A stretch of 64,000 nucleotides of DNA from DATMNR01 sp963702765 (GTDB taxonomy: Bacteria; Chloroflexota; Ktedonobacteria; Ktedonobacterales; Ktedonobacteraceae), in NCBI GenBank assembly GCA_963702765.1, contig CAVPEB010000027.1, positions 1-64,000 on the forward strand, in the 5' to 3' direction. Within the stretch, counting starts at the first letter, position 1. Each line of letters begins with the position of its first letter. Made by a program: the position numbers and the translations under genes. Below the pieces are notes generated by a model. That model saw only the letters and a program-made list of their open reading frames with translations, was not told the DNA's origin and did not search any database. Positions 55,715-63,326 of this stretch are shown piece after piece.

Positions 55715-57090
55715 ATGACACAGACAGAGGACAAAACTTTGTCCACGACGGAAGACACTCCGCTTGTCCCAATTGAGAAAGTCGTTGCTTTGTCTAAGAG
55801 GCGAGGCTTTGTCTACCCCAACTCCGAAATCTATGGCGGGGTTTCAGGCATCTATGATTTCGGGCCGCTCGGTGTTGAATTGCGTAACAATATCCGCCGC
55901 TTCTGGTGGTGGTCGATGGTGCAGCTCAATGACAACGTCCTGGGGATTGAAGGCAGCATCATTACGCATCCGCGTGTCTGGGAGGCCAGCGGTCACGTCG
56001 AGAACTTTGTAGATCGACTGGTTGATTGTAAGAAATGCAAACGCCGTTTCCGTGTTGATCATCTACCCGCGGAGAATCTGGAGCAGAATAAATGCCCGGT
56101 TTGCGGTGGTGAACTCACAGAGCCACGCGTCTTTAACCTGATGATGGAGACCTATATTGGTGTGGTTGAAGGCGAGCGCATGAAGACCTACCTGCGCGGC
56201 GAGGCCTGCCAGAACATTTACCTGGACTATGACAATGTGCTGAAGTCTTCACGCATACAGATCCCGTTTGGTATCTGCCAGATCGGAAAGGCCTTCCGTA
56301 ACGAAGTCACGCCAGGTAATTTCCTGTTCCGCCAGCGCGAGTTCGAGCAGTGGGACTTGCAGTTCTTCGTGCATCCAAGCGAGATGCAGAAGTGGTTTGA
56401 TTATTGGAAAGAGTACCGCTTCGAATGGTACAAGAGCATCATCAACCATAAGGACCGGTTGCGCTTCCGAGCGCATGGGCCTGATGAACTGGCGCACTAT
56501 GCAAAGCAGGCATTCGACATCGAGTACAAGAGTATTCATTGGCTGGCAAGAATGGGAAGGGCATTCACTGGCGACAGGATTGGGATCTATCACGCCATAG
56601 CCAGTATAGCGGGCAGGATTTGAGCTATACCGATCCAGAAACCAAAGAGCGCTATATCCCCTGGATCGTAGAAACTTCGGGTGGCGTGGATCGAACATTC
56701 CTGAACTTGCTGCTCGATGCGTACGAAGAAGAACCACCAACGGGCAAGGATAAAGAAGGGCGAACCGTCCTGCACCTGCATCCCTGGCTGGCGCCTATCA
56801 AGGTAGCGGTTCTGCCTTTGCAGAAGAACAAGGAAGAGCTGGTCACCACAGCTAAGGGCATCCATAATCGTTTGAAGCGCTTGATGGTTGCGCAATATGA
56901 CGATGTGGCGAATATTGGGCGCCGCTATCGCAGGCAAGATGAGATTGGGACGCCATTCTGTGTCACAATCGACTTCCAGACGCTGGAAGACCAGACTGTG
57001 ACAGTGCGCGAACGCGATGGGATGACACAGATTCGCCTGGCTATCGATGAGTTGCCAGCGTACCTGGTGGAGAAGGTAACGTGGAAGTAG
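55715..57090 (+). CDS. glyS: Glycyl-tRNA synthetase (class II, alpha2 type), two frameshifts
   Basis: The dimeric eukaryote/archaeal-type GlyRS that charges tRNA-Gly. Motif 1 region FVYPNSEIYGGVSGIYDFGP, zinc-binding CKKCKRRF and CPVCGG, motif 2 IGKAFRNEVTPGNFLFRQRE, motif 3 region SGGVDRTFLNLLLDA, and the anticodon-binding domain LAPIKVAVLPLQKNKEELV. Extra bases at about 56528-56534 and at the GGG of 56559-56561 break the frame. Removing both gives WQEWEG then IHWRQDWDLSRHSQYSG and a length of 457 codons plus stop, right for the family. ATG 55715 has AGGAAAGGA; an earlier in-frame ATG (55664) lies in the terminator. Probably intact in vivo. Confidence 0.9.
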
Positions 57091-57196
57091 GCGCTTCATA
57101 TGCAAAGATGTGTTAGTCACAGGCCCTTGAATATGAATGGAAAGAAATACTAGACTAAGAAAAATGCCCTCATGATGTAGCTGAGGGAGGTATGAC

Positions 57197-57236
57197 AAAA
57201 ATGGCTGGCACAATGCTCTGGGTATTGTGCCAGCCA
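57197..57236 (-). terminator. Intrinsic terminator of the minus-strand hydrolase
   Basis: A perfect 13-bp stem, TGGCTGGCACAAT (57202-57214) with ATTGTGCCAGCCA (57224-57236), is followed on the minus strand by TTTTT (57201-57197). It lies 20 bases past the hydrolase stop and could also stop transcription coming from glyS. Confidence 0.8.
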
Positions 57237-57255
57237 AAGCAGATGCATTCCTAAG

Positions 57256-58095
57256 CTAGAAGCCAGAATTGCTCAGATCAGCGCTCCTCACCTGCGTTGC
57301 CGCGGTGCTGTCCGCAAACTCCCAAAGAAGTGCGAGCAGGCGCTCAGGCTGCTCGATCTGCGGAAGGTGACCGGCTTCTGGGATGAGTTGGAAGCGAGCG
57401 TCAGGGAACGATTGGGCATAGACACGACCATACTCAGGATCGGCCACGCGATCGCTCTCTCCCCACACAACGAGAACAGGGATTCTCACGCTCCTGAGCC
57501 GCCGCCTCAGCTTTGGATCAGCCATGCCCTGCCCCTGATCATACACGTAGAGCGCCCGGAAGTTTGCTGCGCGGGCCTCGACCTGTTCAGGGGTCACGGT
57601 CGCCGGGTCGACGCGGAAGGCCGCCGGATTGTGGAAGCTGAGGGCCGATAGCTCATCGGGAGTCAAAGAGGACACATCAGCAATGGGGTGCCCCTCAACC
57701 TGAATGCCGGCGGCATCGATCAGAACAATACCGCTCAGGCGCTTGGTGTCGCGCAAAGCCATGGCAGACGCGATCCAGCCGCCCATCGAGGAGCCAATGA
57801 CCAGGACATCACGCAGGTCGAGCCGTTCGAGCAGGTCAAGATAGGCGAAGGCGAGATCATCAATACTGTCGAACCATTCAGGACGTGGCTCACCCGCAAA
57901 GCCAGGGTGAGTCGGCGTCAGAACGTGTGCGCGCCTTGAGAGGGCCGAAGCCAGGCCAGACACAGTCTGCGGTCCTCCACCCCCATGCAAAACGAGCATG
58001 GGACGACCGCTTCCTTGCTCGTCGATGCGCACGCTCAAGCCATCGGCGAAGGTCTCTATTCGGGTCTGCGGAGTAATTGGGGATAGAGAGCTCAT
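57256..58095 (-). CDS. Alpha/beta hydrolase
   Basis: A 279-residue soluble hydrolase with an intact triad: Ser in VLVIGSSMGGWIASAMAL, Asp in VVWGESDRVADPEYG, His in IPEAGHLPQIEQPERL. The oxyanion loop is VLHGGGGPQT. AAAGGATTGATCAC precedes the ATG. A palindrome related to the tetR operator lies 27-52 bases upstream, placing it in the regulon with the cupin and tetR genes. Substrate unknown; resembles esterases and meta-cleavage hydrolases. Confidence 0.88.
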   Translation of the reverse strand: MSSLSPITPQTRIETFADGLSVRIDEQGSGRPMLVLHGGGGPQTVSGLASALSRRAHVLTPTHPGFAGEPRPEWFDSIDDLAFAYLDLLERLDLRDVLVIGSSMGGWIASAMALRDTKRLSGIVLIDAAGIQVEGHPIADVSSLTPDELSALSFHNPAAFRVDPATVTPEQVEARAANFRALYVYDQGQGMADPKLRRRLRSVRIPVLVVWGESDRVADPEYGRVYAQSFPDARFQLIPEAGHLPQIEQPERLLALLWEFADSTAATQVRSADLSNSGF

Positions 58096-58121
58096 GTGAT
58101 CAATCCTTTCTGTCGCACGCT

Positions 58122-58147
58122 ATCTATTGCTCGAGCAAGCAATAGAT
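58122..58147. promoter_or_regulatory. Putative TetR operator before the hydrolase
   Basis: ATCTATTGC (58122-58130) and GCAATAGAT (58139-58147) are perfect arms around TCGAGCAA; TTGCTCGAGCAA within is itself palindromic. It resembles the tetR and cupin sites, but the left half lacks one TTGC unit. Confidence 0.6.
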
Positions 58148-58162
58148 GGTGAAAAAAACCTG

Positions 58163-58609
58163 TTAAAAAACAACTTCAGTGTCATAGCGAGCCATCAGCT
58201 CAGCCAACTGTTGCGGAGTAGGAGCAACGGGGGCTTGATTGAGCCTACTCAATTCTTCAAAGTAGCCAAGATAGCGCGGAGGCGTAAACGTATTGAGGAA
58301 ACGGGCCGGCTTCTCAGTCGGGTTGCTGAACGTATGCTTGGTTCCAATGGGCACCATGACGAACGTGCCTTGACTGGCTCGTACCGTCTGGGTCCCTGCC
58401 AGAAACTCCAGTTCGCCTTCCAGGATGTAAAAGCCTTCTTCATGGGCATGATGGATATGAGGAGGTGGTGTGGGAGCATGAGGAGCCACTTCAAATTCGG
58501 CCATGCCAAAGGTTCCTCGTGTATGCGTCCCATCCTCCTGAATAGCCATGCGAATAGGGCCGAGAGTAAGCGTACGTCCTTCTCCCGGTTTCAGTACTAT
58601 AGCACTCAT
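58163..58609 (-). CDS. Cupin domain-containing protein
   Basis: A 148-residue small cupin. Motif 1 metal ligands are in PPPHIHHAHEEGFYILEGELEF and motif 2 in VMVPIGTKHTFSNPTEKPAR, giving a 3-His/1-Glu site. ATG 58609 (MSAIVLKPGEGRT) follows GAAAGGAT and is preferred over an in-frame ATG at 58639 that overlaps the operator. Possible roles are dioxygenase, isomerase or sensor. It lies between the hydrolase and tetR genes, all on the minus strand. Confidence 0.87.
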   Translation of the reverse strand: MSAIVLKPGEGRTLTLGPIRMAIQEDGTHTRGTFGMAEFEVAPHAPTPPPHIHHAHEEGFYILEGELEFLAGTQTVRASQGTFVMVPIGTKHTFSNPTEKPARFLNTFTPPRYLGYFEELSRLNQAPVAPTPQQLAELMARYDTEVVF

Positions 58610-58623
58610 GTAAAAATCCTTTC

Positions 58624-58643
58624 TTGCTTGCTCGTACAAGCAA
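58624..58643. promoter_or_regulatory. Putative TetR operator before the cupin
   Basis: TTGCTTG (58624-58630), CTCGTA, CAAGCAA (58637-58643) form an inverted repeat directly upstream of the cupin ribosome binding site. It shares TTGCTTGCTC and CAAGCAA with the tetR operator at 59400-59425. Confidence 0.65.
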
Positions 58644-58699
58644 CATTACCGACAATGGTCAATAGGTGCAAATGCTATTCAAAGCCGTCCTACTCGTAA

Positions 58700-58765
58700 G
58701 GAAGAAGTATGCACGGGTTCACAAGGAAGTTTCTCCTTGTGACGGCGTAAACCCGCGCTTCTTCC
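58700..58765. other. Long structured element between tetR and cupin
   Basis: Three nested stems: GGAAGAAG/CTTCTTCC (58700-58707, 58758-58765), CGGGTT/AACCCG (58714-58719, 58750-58755) and CACAAGGA/TCCTTGTG (58720-58727, 58734-58741), with a 6-base loop. It lacks a T-run, so a transcript-stabilising or processing hairpin, or an RNase III substrate, is as likely as a terminator. Confidence 0.55.
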
Positions 58766-58790
58766 TCACAACGACCACTGCTTTCCACAA

Positions 58791-59414
58791 CTAAAGAGCC
58801 AAAGCATGCAACATCTGTGCAAGCAAGTGATACGCAGCTTCCAAATCGAAGGTGGGGTCCATGATCTTTTGCAATGCCAGCCCATCAAAAATAGAGAGCA
58901 GGAGAGCCGCTAGAAGCGTTGGATCGAGAGAAGAACGCTGCGCATCCTCTGTCCCCTCACTGTTTTCTAAGACCTTTGCGATGACAGAGCCAAGCTCGTC
59001 GCGTCGCTGTGCCAGTCGTTCTCGTACTTTAGGCTCGATGAGGGGATTGTGCAAGCCAAGGGAGAACGATTCGTAGCGCAGACGATACACTTCTGGTTCC
59101 AGCTCAACCCGCTCATAAAGTTGTGCCAAGAACGCTTCTAGAGACTGCTCAGCAGGTACCTGCTGGACAAGACGTTCCATTCTTTGGTGGAAACGCCGAC
59201 CAGCCGCTTTCAGGACCTCAACGAGCAGCTCATCCTTGCCACCAAAGTAATAATGCACCAGACCTGGTGCTGCCTGGGCTTCGCGTGAGATTTCCCTAAG
59301 CGTTGTCGCCTCATATCCCTTCTCTGCCAACACCTTCGAGGCTGCTGCAATGATGCGCTCTTTTGTTTTTTGCTGTTCTGCTGATGGTTCAGATATGGTA
59401 TATTGCTTGCTCAT
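58791..59414 (-). CDS. TetR-family regulator of the cupin-hydrolase cluster
   Basis: A 207-residue repressor-type protein. The HTH is at about 17-62 (KERIIAAASKVLAEKGYEAT, TLREISREAQAAPGLVHYYF) followed by GGKDELLVEVLKAAGRRF. The C-terminal helical domain has FSLGLHNPLIEPKVRERLAQ. There is no Shine-Dalgarno sequence; the ATG is inside a 46-base palindrome and 6 bases after a TATATT, consistent with a leaderless, autoregulated transcript. The downstream cupin and hydrolase genes carry similar palindromes. Confidence 0.9.
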   Translation of the reverse strand: MSKQYTISEPSAEQQKTKERIIAAASKVLAEKGYEATTLREISREAQAAPGLVHYYFGGKDELLVEVLKAAGRRFHQRMERLVQQVPAEQSLEAFLAQLYERVELEPEVYRLRYESFSLGLHNPLIEPKVRERLAQRRDELGSVIAKVLENSEGTEDAQRSSLDPTLLAALLLSIFDGLALQKIMDPTFDLEAAYHLLAQMLHALAL

Positions 59415-59435
59415 GCAAGCAATATACCATATCTG
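59390..59435. promoter_or_regulatory. 46-base palindrome over the tetR promoter and start codon
   Basis: Two perfect 21-base arms (59390-59410 and 59415-59435) flank TCAT. The inner part is ATATTGCTTGC / GCAAGCAATAT. On the minus strand the ATG lies at the centre and codons 2-8 form the second arm. TTGCAA and TATATT with 17 bases between give a promoter inside the left arm, so repressor binding would block both polymerase and start-site access. Confidence 0.8.
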
Positions 59436-59514
59436 AATAAAAATTGCAAGTCCATTGTGGTTCTTTGGCTCTTTCTTTCATCACTTTTCGGTTGGCCAGT
59501 GAAAGTCGAATTAG

Positions 59515-59580
59515 GAGTAAAATTCCCTACCTAAATTTGGTATGCTGCTTTGGGAGAGCATACCAATTTTATTTAGGGAA
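59515..59580 (-). terminator. Terminator-like hairpin after the 59618 hydrolase
   Basis: TTCCCTA/TAGGGAA (59523-59529, 59574-59580) and TTGGTATGCT/AGCATACCAA (59537-59546, 59557-59566) form a long interrupted stem. On the minus strand a TTTTAC tract follows. It separates the hydrolase from tetR. Confidence 0.6.
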
Positions 59581-59617
59581 TAGTCGGTGCAAAATCAAGC
59601 ATTCTCAGAATATATAC

Positions 59618-60412
59618 TCAACCTTTGAAGAACTCAACAAGTACAGGAGCGAGGACATCATCAGCCGGGCCGTGATCTTGGCCTGCCAGGACACGTGACT
59701 TCGCATTGGGGAGAATATCTACGAGTGTTTGAGCACCATTGTGAAAAAACGCAGGGCTTGCTCCTCCTACCATGACAAGCGTGGGCACAGTAACAGATGC
59801 CCATTTCTTGAGTGTCGCTGGATTGCCGCTCATGGTATTTCCCATGATTGCGCCGTCGTAAGCAATCGTATGCGCCACCTCCTCAATCTGCGGCCACATT
59901 GGAGTTGATTGCATTTGGGCTACCATTTCTGCAGGAACAAGCATCGCGTCCCTCATAAAGTACTCGACAGCTTCGCTCCTATGTCCCTCCGCGATGAGCT
60001 TATTGAGATGCGGTACATAATCCTGTGGAATAGGAGGACGACTGTCATCGATAATAAAGGGTGGCTCGTACATCGCGAGTTTCTCGATCCTGCCTTTTAG
60101 TTGACGTGTTGCCTCTAATGCAAGAACCGCACCTGAGGAATGACCGAAAACGAACGCCGATCCGCCCGCCTCGGTGATCAGTGCATCAATGTCTTCGACC
60201 TCGCGCTCGACCGCATAGGGAGACGTATCCCCACTATCCCCTCGGCCGCGACGATCATAAGCGAACACAGTAAACTGCGGTGCCAGGGCCACGGCCAATG
60301 ATGTCTCAGCTAAACGAGTAGCTGTCGCACCAGCCACCAGGATAATCGTCGATCCCTGACCCAATTGATCAAACGCGATGGAAGTGCCGTCTTTGGAATT
60401 AACTGTTCTCAT
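59618..60412 (-). CDS. Alpha/beta hydrolase
   Basis: A 264-residue soluble hydrolase. Oxyanion region TIILVAGATATR, YDRRGRGDSGD, nucleophile SAFVFGHSSGAVLALEA, acid-loop region TLVMVGGASPAFFHNG and His in LAGQDHGPADD. The usual catalytic Asp after strand 6 is not obvious. ATG 60412 follows GAGAGGG and is chosen over 60475. Similar proteins are annotated as esterases or haloperoxidase-like. It is upstream of, and separated by a terminator from, the tetR regulon. Confidence 0.85.
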   Translation of the reverse strand: MRTVNSKDGTSIAFDQLGQGSTIILVAGATATRLAETSLAVALAPQFTVFAYDRRGRGDSGDTSPYAVEREVEDIDALITEAGGSAFVFGHSSGAVLALEATRQLKGRIEKLAMYEPPFIIDDSRPPIPQDYVPHLNKLIAEGHRSEAVEYFMRDAMLVPAEMVAQMQSTPMWPQIEEVAHTIAYDGAIMGNTMSGNPATLKKWASVTVPTLVMVGGASPAFFHNGAQTLVDILPNAKSRVLAGQDHGPADDVLAPVLVEFFKG

Positions 60413-60475
60413 GGAGTGCCCTCTCTTATAAACCATATGCTTTGTCATTCTTGTATGCAATAAACAGTCTACCAC

Positions 60476-60778
60476 CCATGATACTTTCTTATTCTAAATG
60501 TGGGAGGAGAAGTTGGAAATGTTGGAGCCTGGAGTTCGGAGTGGTTTCAGTATCAGAAAGTACAAAAATGAATATTTTTTCATATTCATTTGTTATAATT
60601 AAACAGAGTAGTAGAGTTGTCGCTTGAAGTACTGAACCCTTGCTTGTTTGGTTTGCTCATGCTACACTCCTTGAAAAGGTTACAACTTTTTAAGACACCG
60701 CTCGTAAATCGTTATAGTAATTGTTTGTTTTGTCTAAGTTAATACCTATTAAAAATATATAGCAAGCGGTGAAATATT
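60476..60778. promoter_or_regulatory. Promoter region with hairpin/operator before the sigma gene
   Basis: A 303-base gap without genes. AAATGAATAT (60566-60575) and ATATTCATTT (60582-60591) form a perfect 10-bp inverted repeat ending two bases before TATAAT (60594-60599), so it overlaps a likely -35/-10 spacer and looks like an operator. The transcript would have a leader of about 170 bases before the sigma gene. Confidence 0.45.
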
Positions 60779-61552
60779 ATGGATTCGGCACTACATGCAT
60801 CAGGCACTCTGGGTGTTATAGGAGCACTGGCCAAGCCCGTTAGCAAGACACAGCGCAAGCAATCTGGTGAAACATTAACGTCCGAGGGTATTTCAAGCAG
60901 AAATACAACTATTGCTAGCACGGCTAGTATAGAGACGAAAAGTTCAGTTCAAGGCGCTACTGTGGAGGCGCTGAAAGATGTTGAACTTGTTGAGCTTGTG
61001 CTTGCTGGTCAACAAAATGCTTTCGAAGTCCTTGTTGAGCGATATAAAGATGCTGTGCAAAACCTCGCCTACCGAATGTTGGGCAATCCTACTGAAGCTG
61101 AAGATGTGACTCAGGAAGTCTTTGTGCGAGCGTATACACAGCTTGTGACTTATAAACCTGCGCATAAATTTAGCACCTGGTTGTTGTCAATTGCTTCACA
61201 CCTGGCCATTGACCAGCTTCGACGACGACGCTTCCTGGCGTTGCCACTTGAAGATGTGCCTTTCCTGGAGTGGATGGCTGATCTTGGAATAGGACCAGAA
61301 CAGTCAGCTCTACAGGGCGAGCAGCAAGATGAAATACAGGCGTACCTGCAGCGATTGCCGAGCAAGTATCGCGCGGTGATCGTTTTGCGCTACTGGTACG
61401 ATCTTTCATATGAAGAAATCTCAACTGCGCTGAACCTGACACCGGCGCTGGTAAAAGCGCGTCTACACCGCGCCCGTGAGCTACTTGCGCGTTACATCAA
61501 AGACAACAAACAGAGCGAGGAGGAGCAGATCGATGCGCTGCCGCGACGCTAA
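60779..61552 (+). CDS. ECF-family RNA polymerase sigma factor
   Basis: A 257-residue sigma factor with a Ser/Thr-rich N-terminal extension of about 65 residues. Region 2: FEVLVERYKDAVQNLAYRML, GNPTEAEDVTQEVFVRAYTQ and STWLLSIASHLAIDQLRRRR. Region 4: LPSKYRAVIVLRYWYDLSYE, EISTALNLTPALVKARLHRA. The stop codon overlaps the anti-sigma start (61533), so the two are translationally coupled, the standard ECF/anti-sigma arrangement. Confidence 0.92.
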   Translation: MDSALHASGTLGVIGALAKPVSKTQRKQSGETLTSEGISSRNTTIASTASIETKSSVQGATVEALKDVELVELVLAGQQNAFEVLVERYKDAVQNLAYRMLGNPTEAEDVTQEVFVRAYTQLVTYKPAHKFSTWLLSIASHLAIDQLRRRRFLALPLEDVPFLEWMADLGIGPEQSALQGEQQDEIQAYLQRLPSKYRAVIVLRYWYDLSYEEISTALNLTPALVKARLHRARELLARYIKDNKQSEEEQIDALPRR

Positions 61553-62093
61553 GGATTGGCTAACCGCTCAGCGTGAAAATGATCTCGTACAATCTGAGGT
61601 TACAGCGCTCCAGGAGCACTTAAAGCAGTGTAGCGCCTGTCACACGTATGAGCAATATCATCAGCGAACGGATCCTGTGCTTAACTCACCAACTTCTCAC
61701 ATGTTTACGAGTATATCCACAGAACGTATCATGCAGGCTGTAGAGAGACAGAAACAAATCACCGAGCAGCTTGAAGGCCTTCGCACGCAACAAAGGACGC
61801 GTATTGCTCGTTTGCGCATTTTTACCCCTAGATATGCTACTCTAACCTACTTGAGTATGGGGTTAATCTCACTTTTACTGCTTGCCTTACTCATTTTCAA
61901 TACAGACATCGTTGTAAATATTCTCGAATCCTTTGGTGGCGTCATAGACACTTTGGTTGTAGTTGCACAGTATCTTCAATCAGGATTAGCATTTGTTCTC
62001 CAACAGGAGTGGATCTTGTCAGCAATGGCGCTTGTTCTAGTAATTATGACGGGAATGTGGCTTCGCTTAATGCGTCATCCACAGGAAGCATAA
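61533..62093 (+). CDS. Zinc-finger anti-sigma factor
   Basis: A 186-residue membrane protein starting at ATG 61533 behind GAGGAGGAG and overlapping the sigma gene. The N-terminal ZAS motif is LQEHLKQCSACHTYEQYHQ (HxxxCxxC). A coiled segment (IMQAVERQKQITEQLEG) and two helices follow (YLSMGLISLLLLALLIFNTD, ILSAMALVLVIMTGMWLRLM), with an intervening hydrophobic segment. It would hold the ECF sigma at the membrane until released by an envelope signal. Confidence 0.88.
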   Translation: MRCRDAKDWLTAQRENDLVQSEVTALQEHLKQCSACHTYEQYHQRTDPVLNSPTSHMFTSISTERIMQAVERQKQITEQLEGLRTQQRTRIARLRIFTPRYATLTYLSMGLISLLLLALLIFNTDIVVNILESFGGVIDTLVVVAQYLQSGLAFVLQQEWILSAMALVLVIMTGMWLRLMRHPQEA

Positions 62094-62104
62094 AAGCGAA
62101 GGTC

Positions 62105-63118
62105 ATGGATGCGCGGGTGTCCATGATGGGGAGTTCCAGTATGCAAAAGGGCAAAAGATTCAAATGGCTCTTGCTCGTACTGGTGGGGCCATTGCTATTC
62201 ATTGGGTTTAAGATAAGTGGAATCGGAGCGAATCTCGCGTGGGCATTGCCTTCAGCACAAGCCACAGATAAGAGTGTAGATGGCAATGGTATCACTTGTA
62301 CAAGAAATATCCACGGTCCATCATTTAGAGAAAACATCGTTATAGGGTCAAATGAGGTAGTGTGTGGTGATATCACTTCGTTTGGTGGATCGGTTACTGT
62401 TCAAGGCACATTACACGGAAATATAACGGCATTTAATAGCAAAACAGTCATTATTGGTCAAATCTTTGGCAATCTCACTGTGTTTGGTGGCGCTATTGCT
62501 CTAAATAGCATTGAGCAGATACACGGGCATATTGCAGTGTATGGAACCAAAAAGCTGAATGCTCAGAGCAAGCAACTTGACAGCATAATGGCCGATACCG
62601 CACAGAATCAATCTTTACCAGATCGCATGGGTGAATTCACATTCCCTTTCTGGTCTCTGGTAATATGGTCTGTTCTGGGTATAGCGCTCAGTAGTTTGCT
62701 ACCCGAACATGTCGTACTTGTACGAACAACGGTGACTACTAAGACGCGTCGTAGTATAATAATAGGGTTATTAAGCATTGTATTGGCTCCGGCGGCTCTT
62801 GTCGTATTGGTAGCATTAATCCTGCCTATTCCATTAGCGATTATCCTGGGGCTAGGACTTATCGCCGCCTGGATATTAGGAACCGTGGCTATTAGTTGGA
62901 CAGTTGGAGAGTATATTCTCCGCGCCATTGCGCCGAAGTACAATACACGTCTCATAGATGTAGTGGTAGGATTGACAGTACTGGTATTGGTAGGTTCTCT
63001 CCCCTATATTGGGTGGCTCTTCAGTATAGGAGTGGGGTTGCTAGGGCTTGGAGCGGTCTTCTTAAGCCGATTTGGAACGCGGCTTTATAGCCAGCCTAAA
63101 CAGCCACTTATATTATAA
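62105..63118 (+). CDS. Membrane protein with polymer-forming (bactofilin-like) repeats
   Basis: A 337-residue protein 12 bases after the anti-sigma gene. A signal anchor (FKWLLLVLVGPLLFIGFKIS) precedes short beta-helix-like repeats with alternating hydrophobic residues and Gly: GDITSFGGSVTVQGTLHGNI, TAFNSKTVIIGQIFGNLTVF, as in bactofilin/polymer-forming proteins. Four C-terminal helices follow (about 205-325). Such proteins are frequent anti-sigma partners or targets in envelope stress regulons. The start is uncertain: ATG 62141 has a better GGGGAG site. Confidence 0.75.
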   Translation: MDARVSMMGSSSMQKGKRFKWLLLVLVGPLLFIGFKISGIGANLAWALPSAQATDKSVDGNGITCTRNIHGPSFRENIVIGSNEVVCGDITSFGGSVTVQGTLHGNITAFNSKTVIIGQIFGNLTVFGGAIALNSIEQIHGHIAVYGTKKLNAQSKQLDSIMADTAQNQSLPDRMGEFTFPFWSLVIWSVLGIALSSLLPEHVVLVRTTVTTKTRRSIIIGLLSIVLAPAALVVLVALILPIPLAIILGLGLIAAWILGTVAISWTVGEYILRAIAPKYNTRLIDVVVGLTVLVLVGSLPYIGWLFSIGVGLLGLGAVFLSRFGTRLYSQPKQPLIL

Positions 63119-63326
63119 TGCAGCTATTATTCAGGTCTTTTTCTTTCGTGCTGCCGTTGGCGGCAGTGTGGGGAGCAGTTGGGGACCCACTCCTGCATTC
63201 ACGATATGCAGCCCCGAAACACGGCAGAGTGGCTTTCGCATTCTGCGCTCCCCATTATGTTGGATAGATGGGACGGACACAAGAAAAGCGATATGGAAGT
63301 TTTGTCAAGTGGCCGCCGAGGTGAAT
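63119..63326. other. Structured intergenic region
   Basis: A 208-base gap with several inverted repeats: CTGCCG/CGGCAG (about 63151-63166), CTGCAT/ATGCAG (about 63193-63211) and an outer TGGGGAGC/GCTCCCCA pair (63169-63176, 63247-63254) enclosing 70 bases. It might encode a small structured RNA or a terminator complex; no T-run is seen on the plus strand. Confidence 0.35.
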
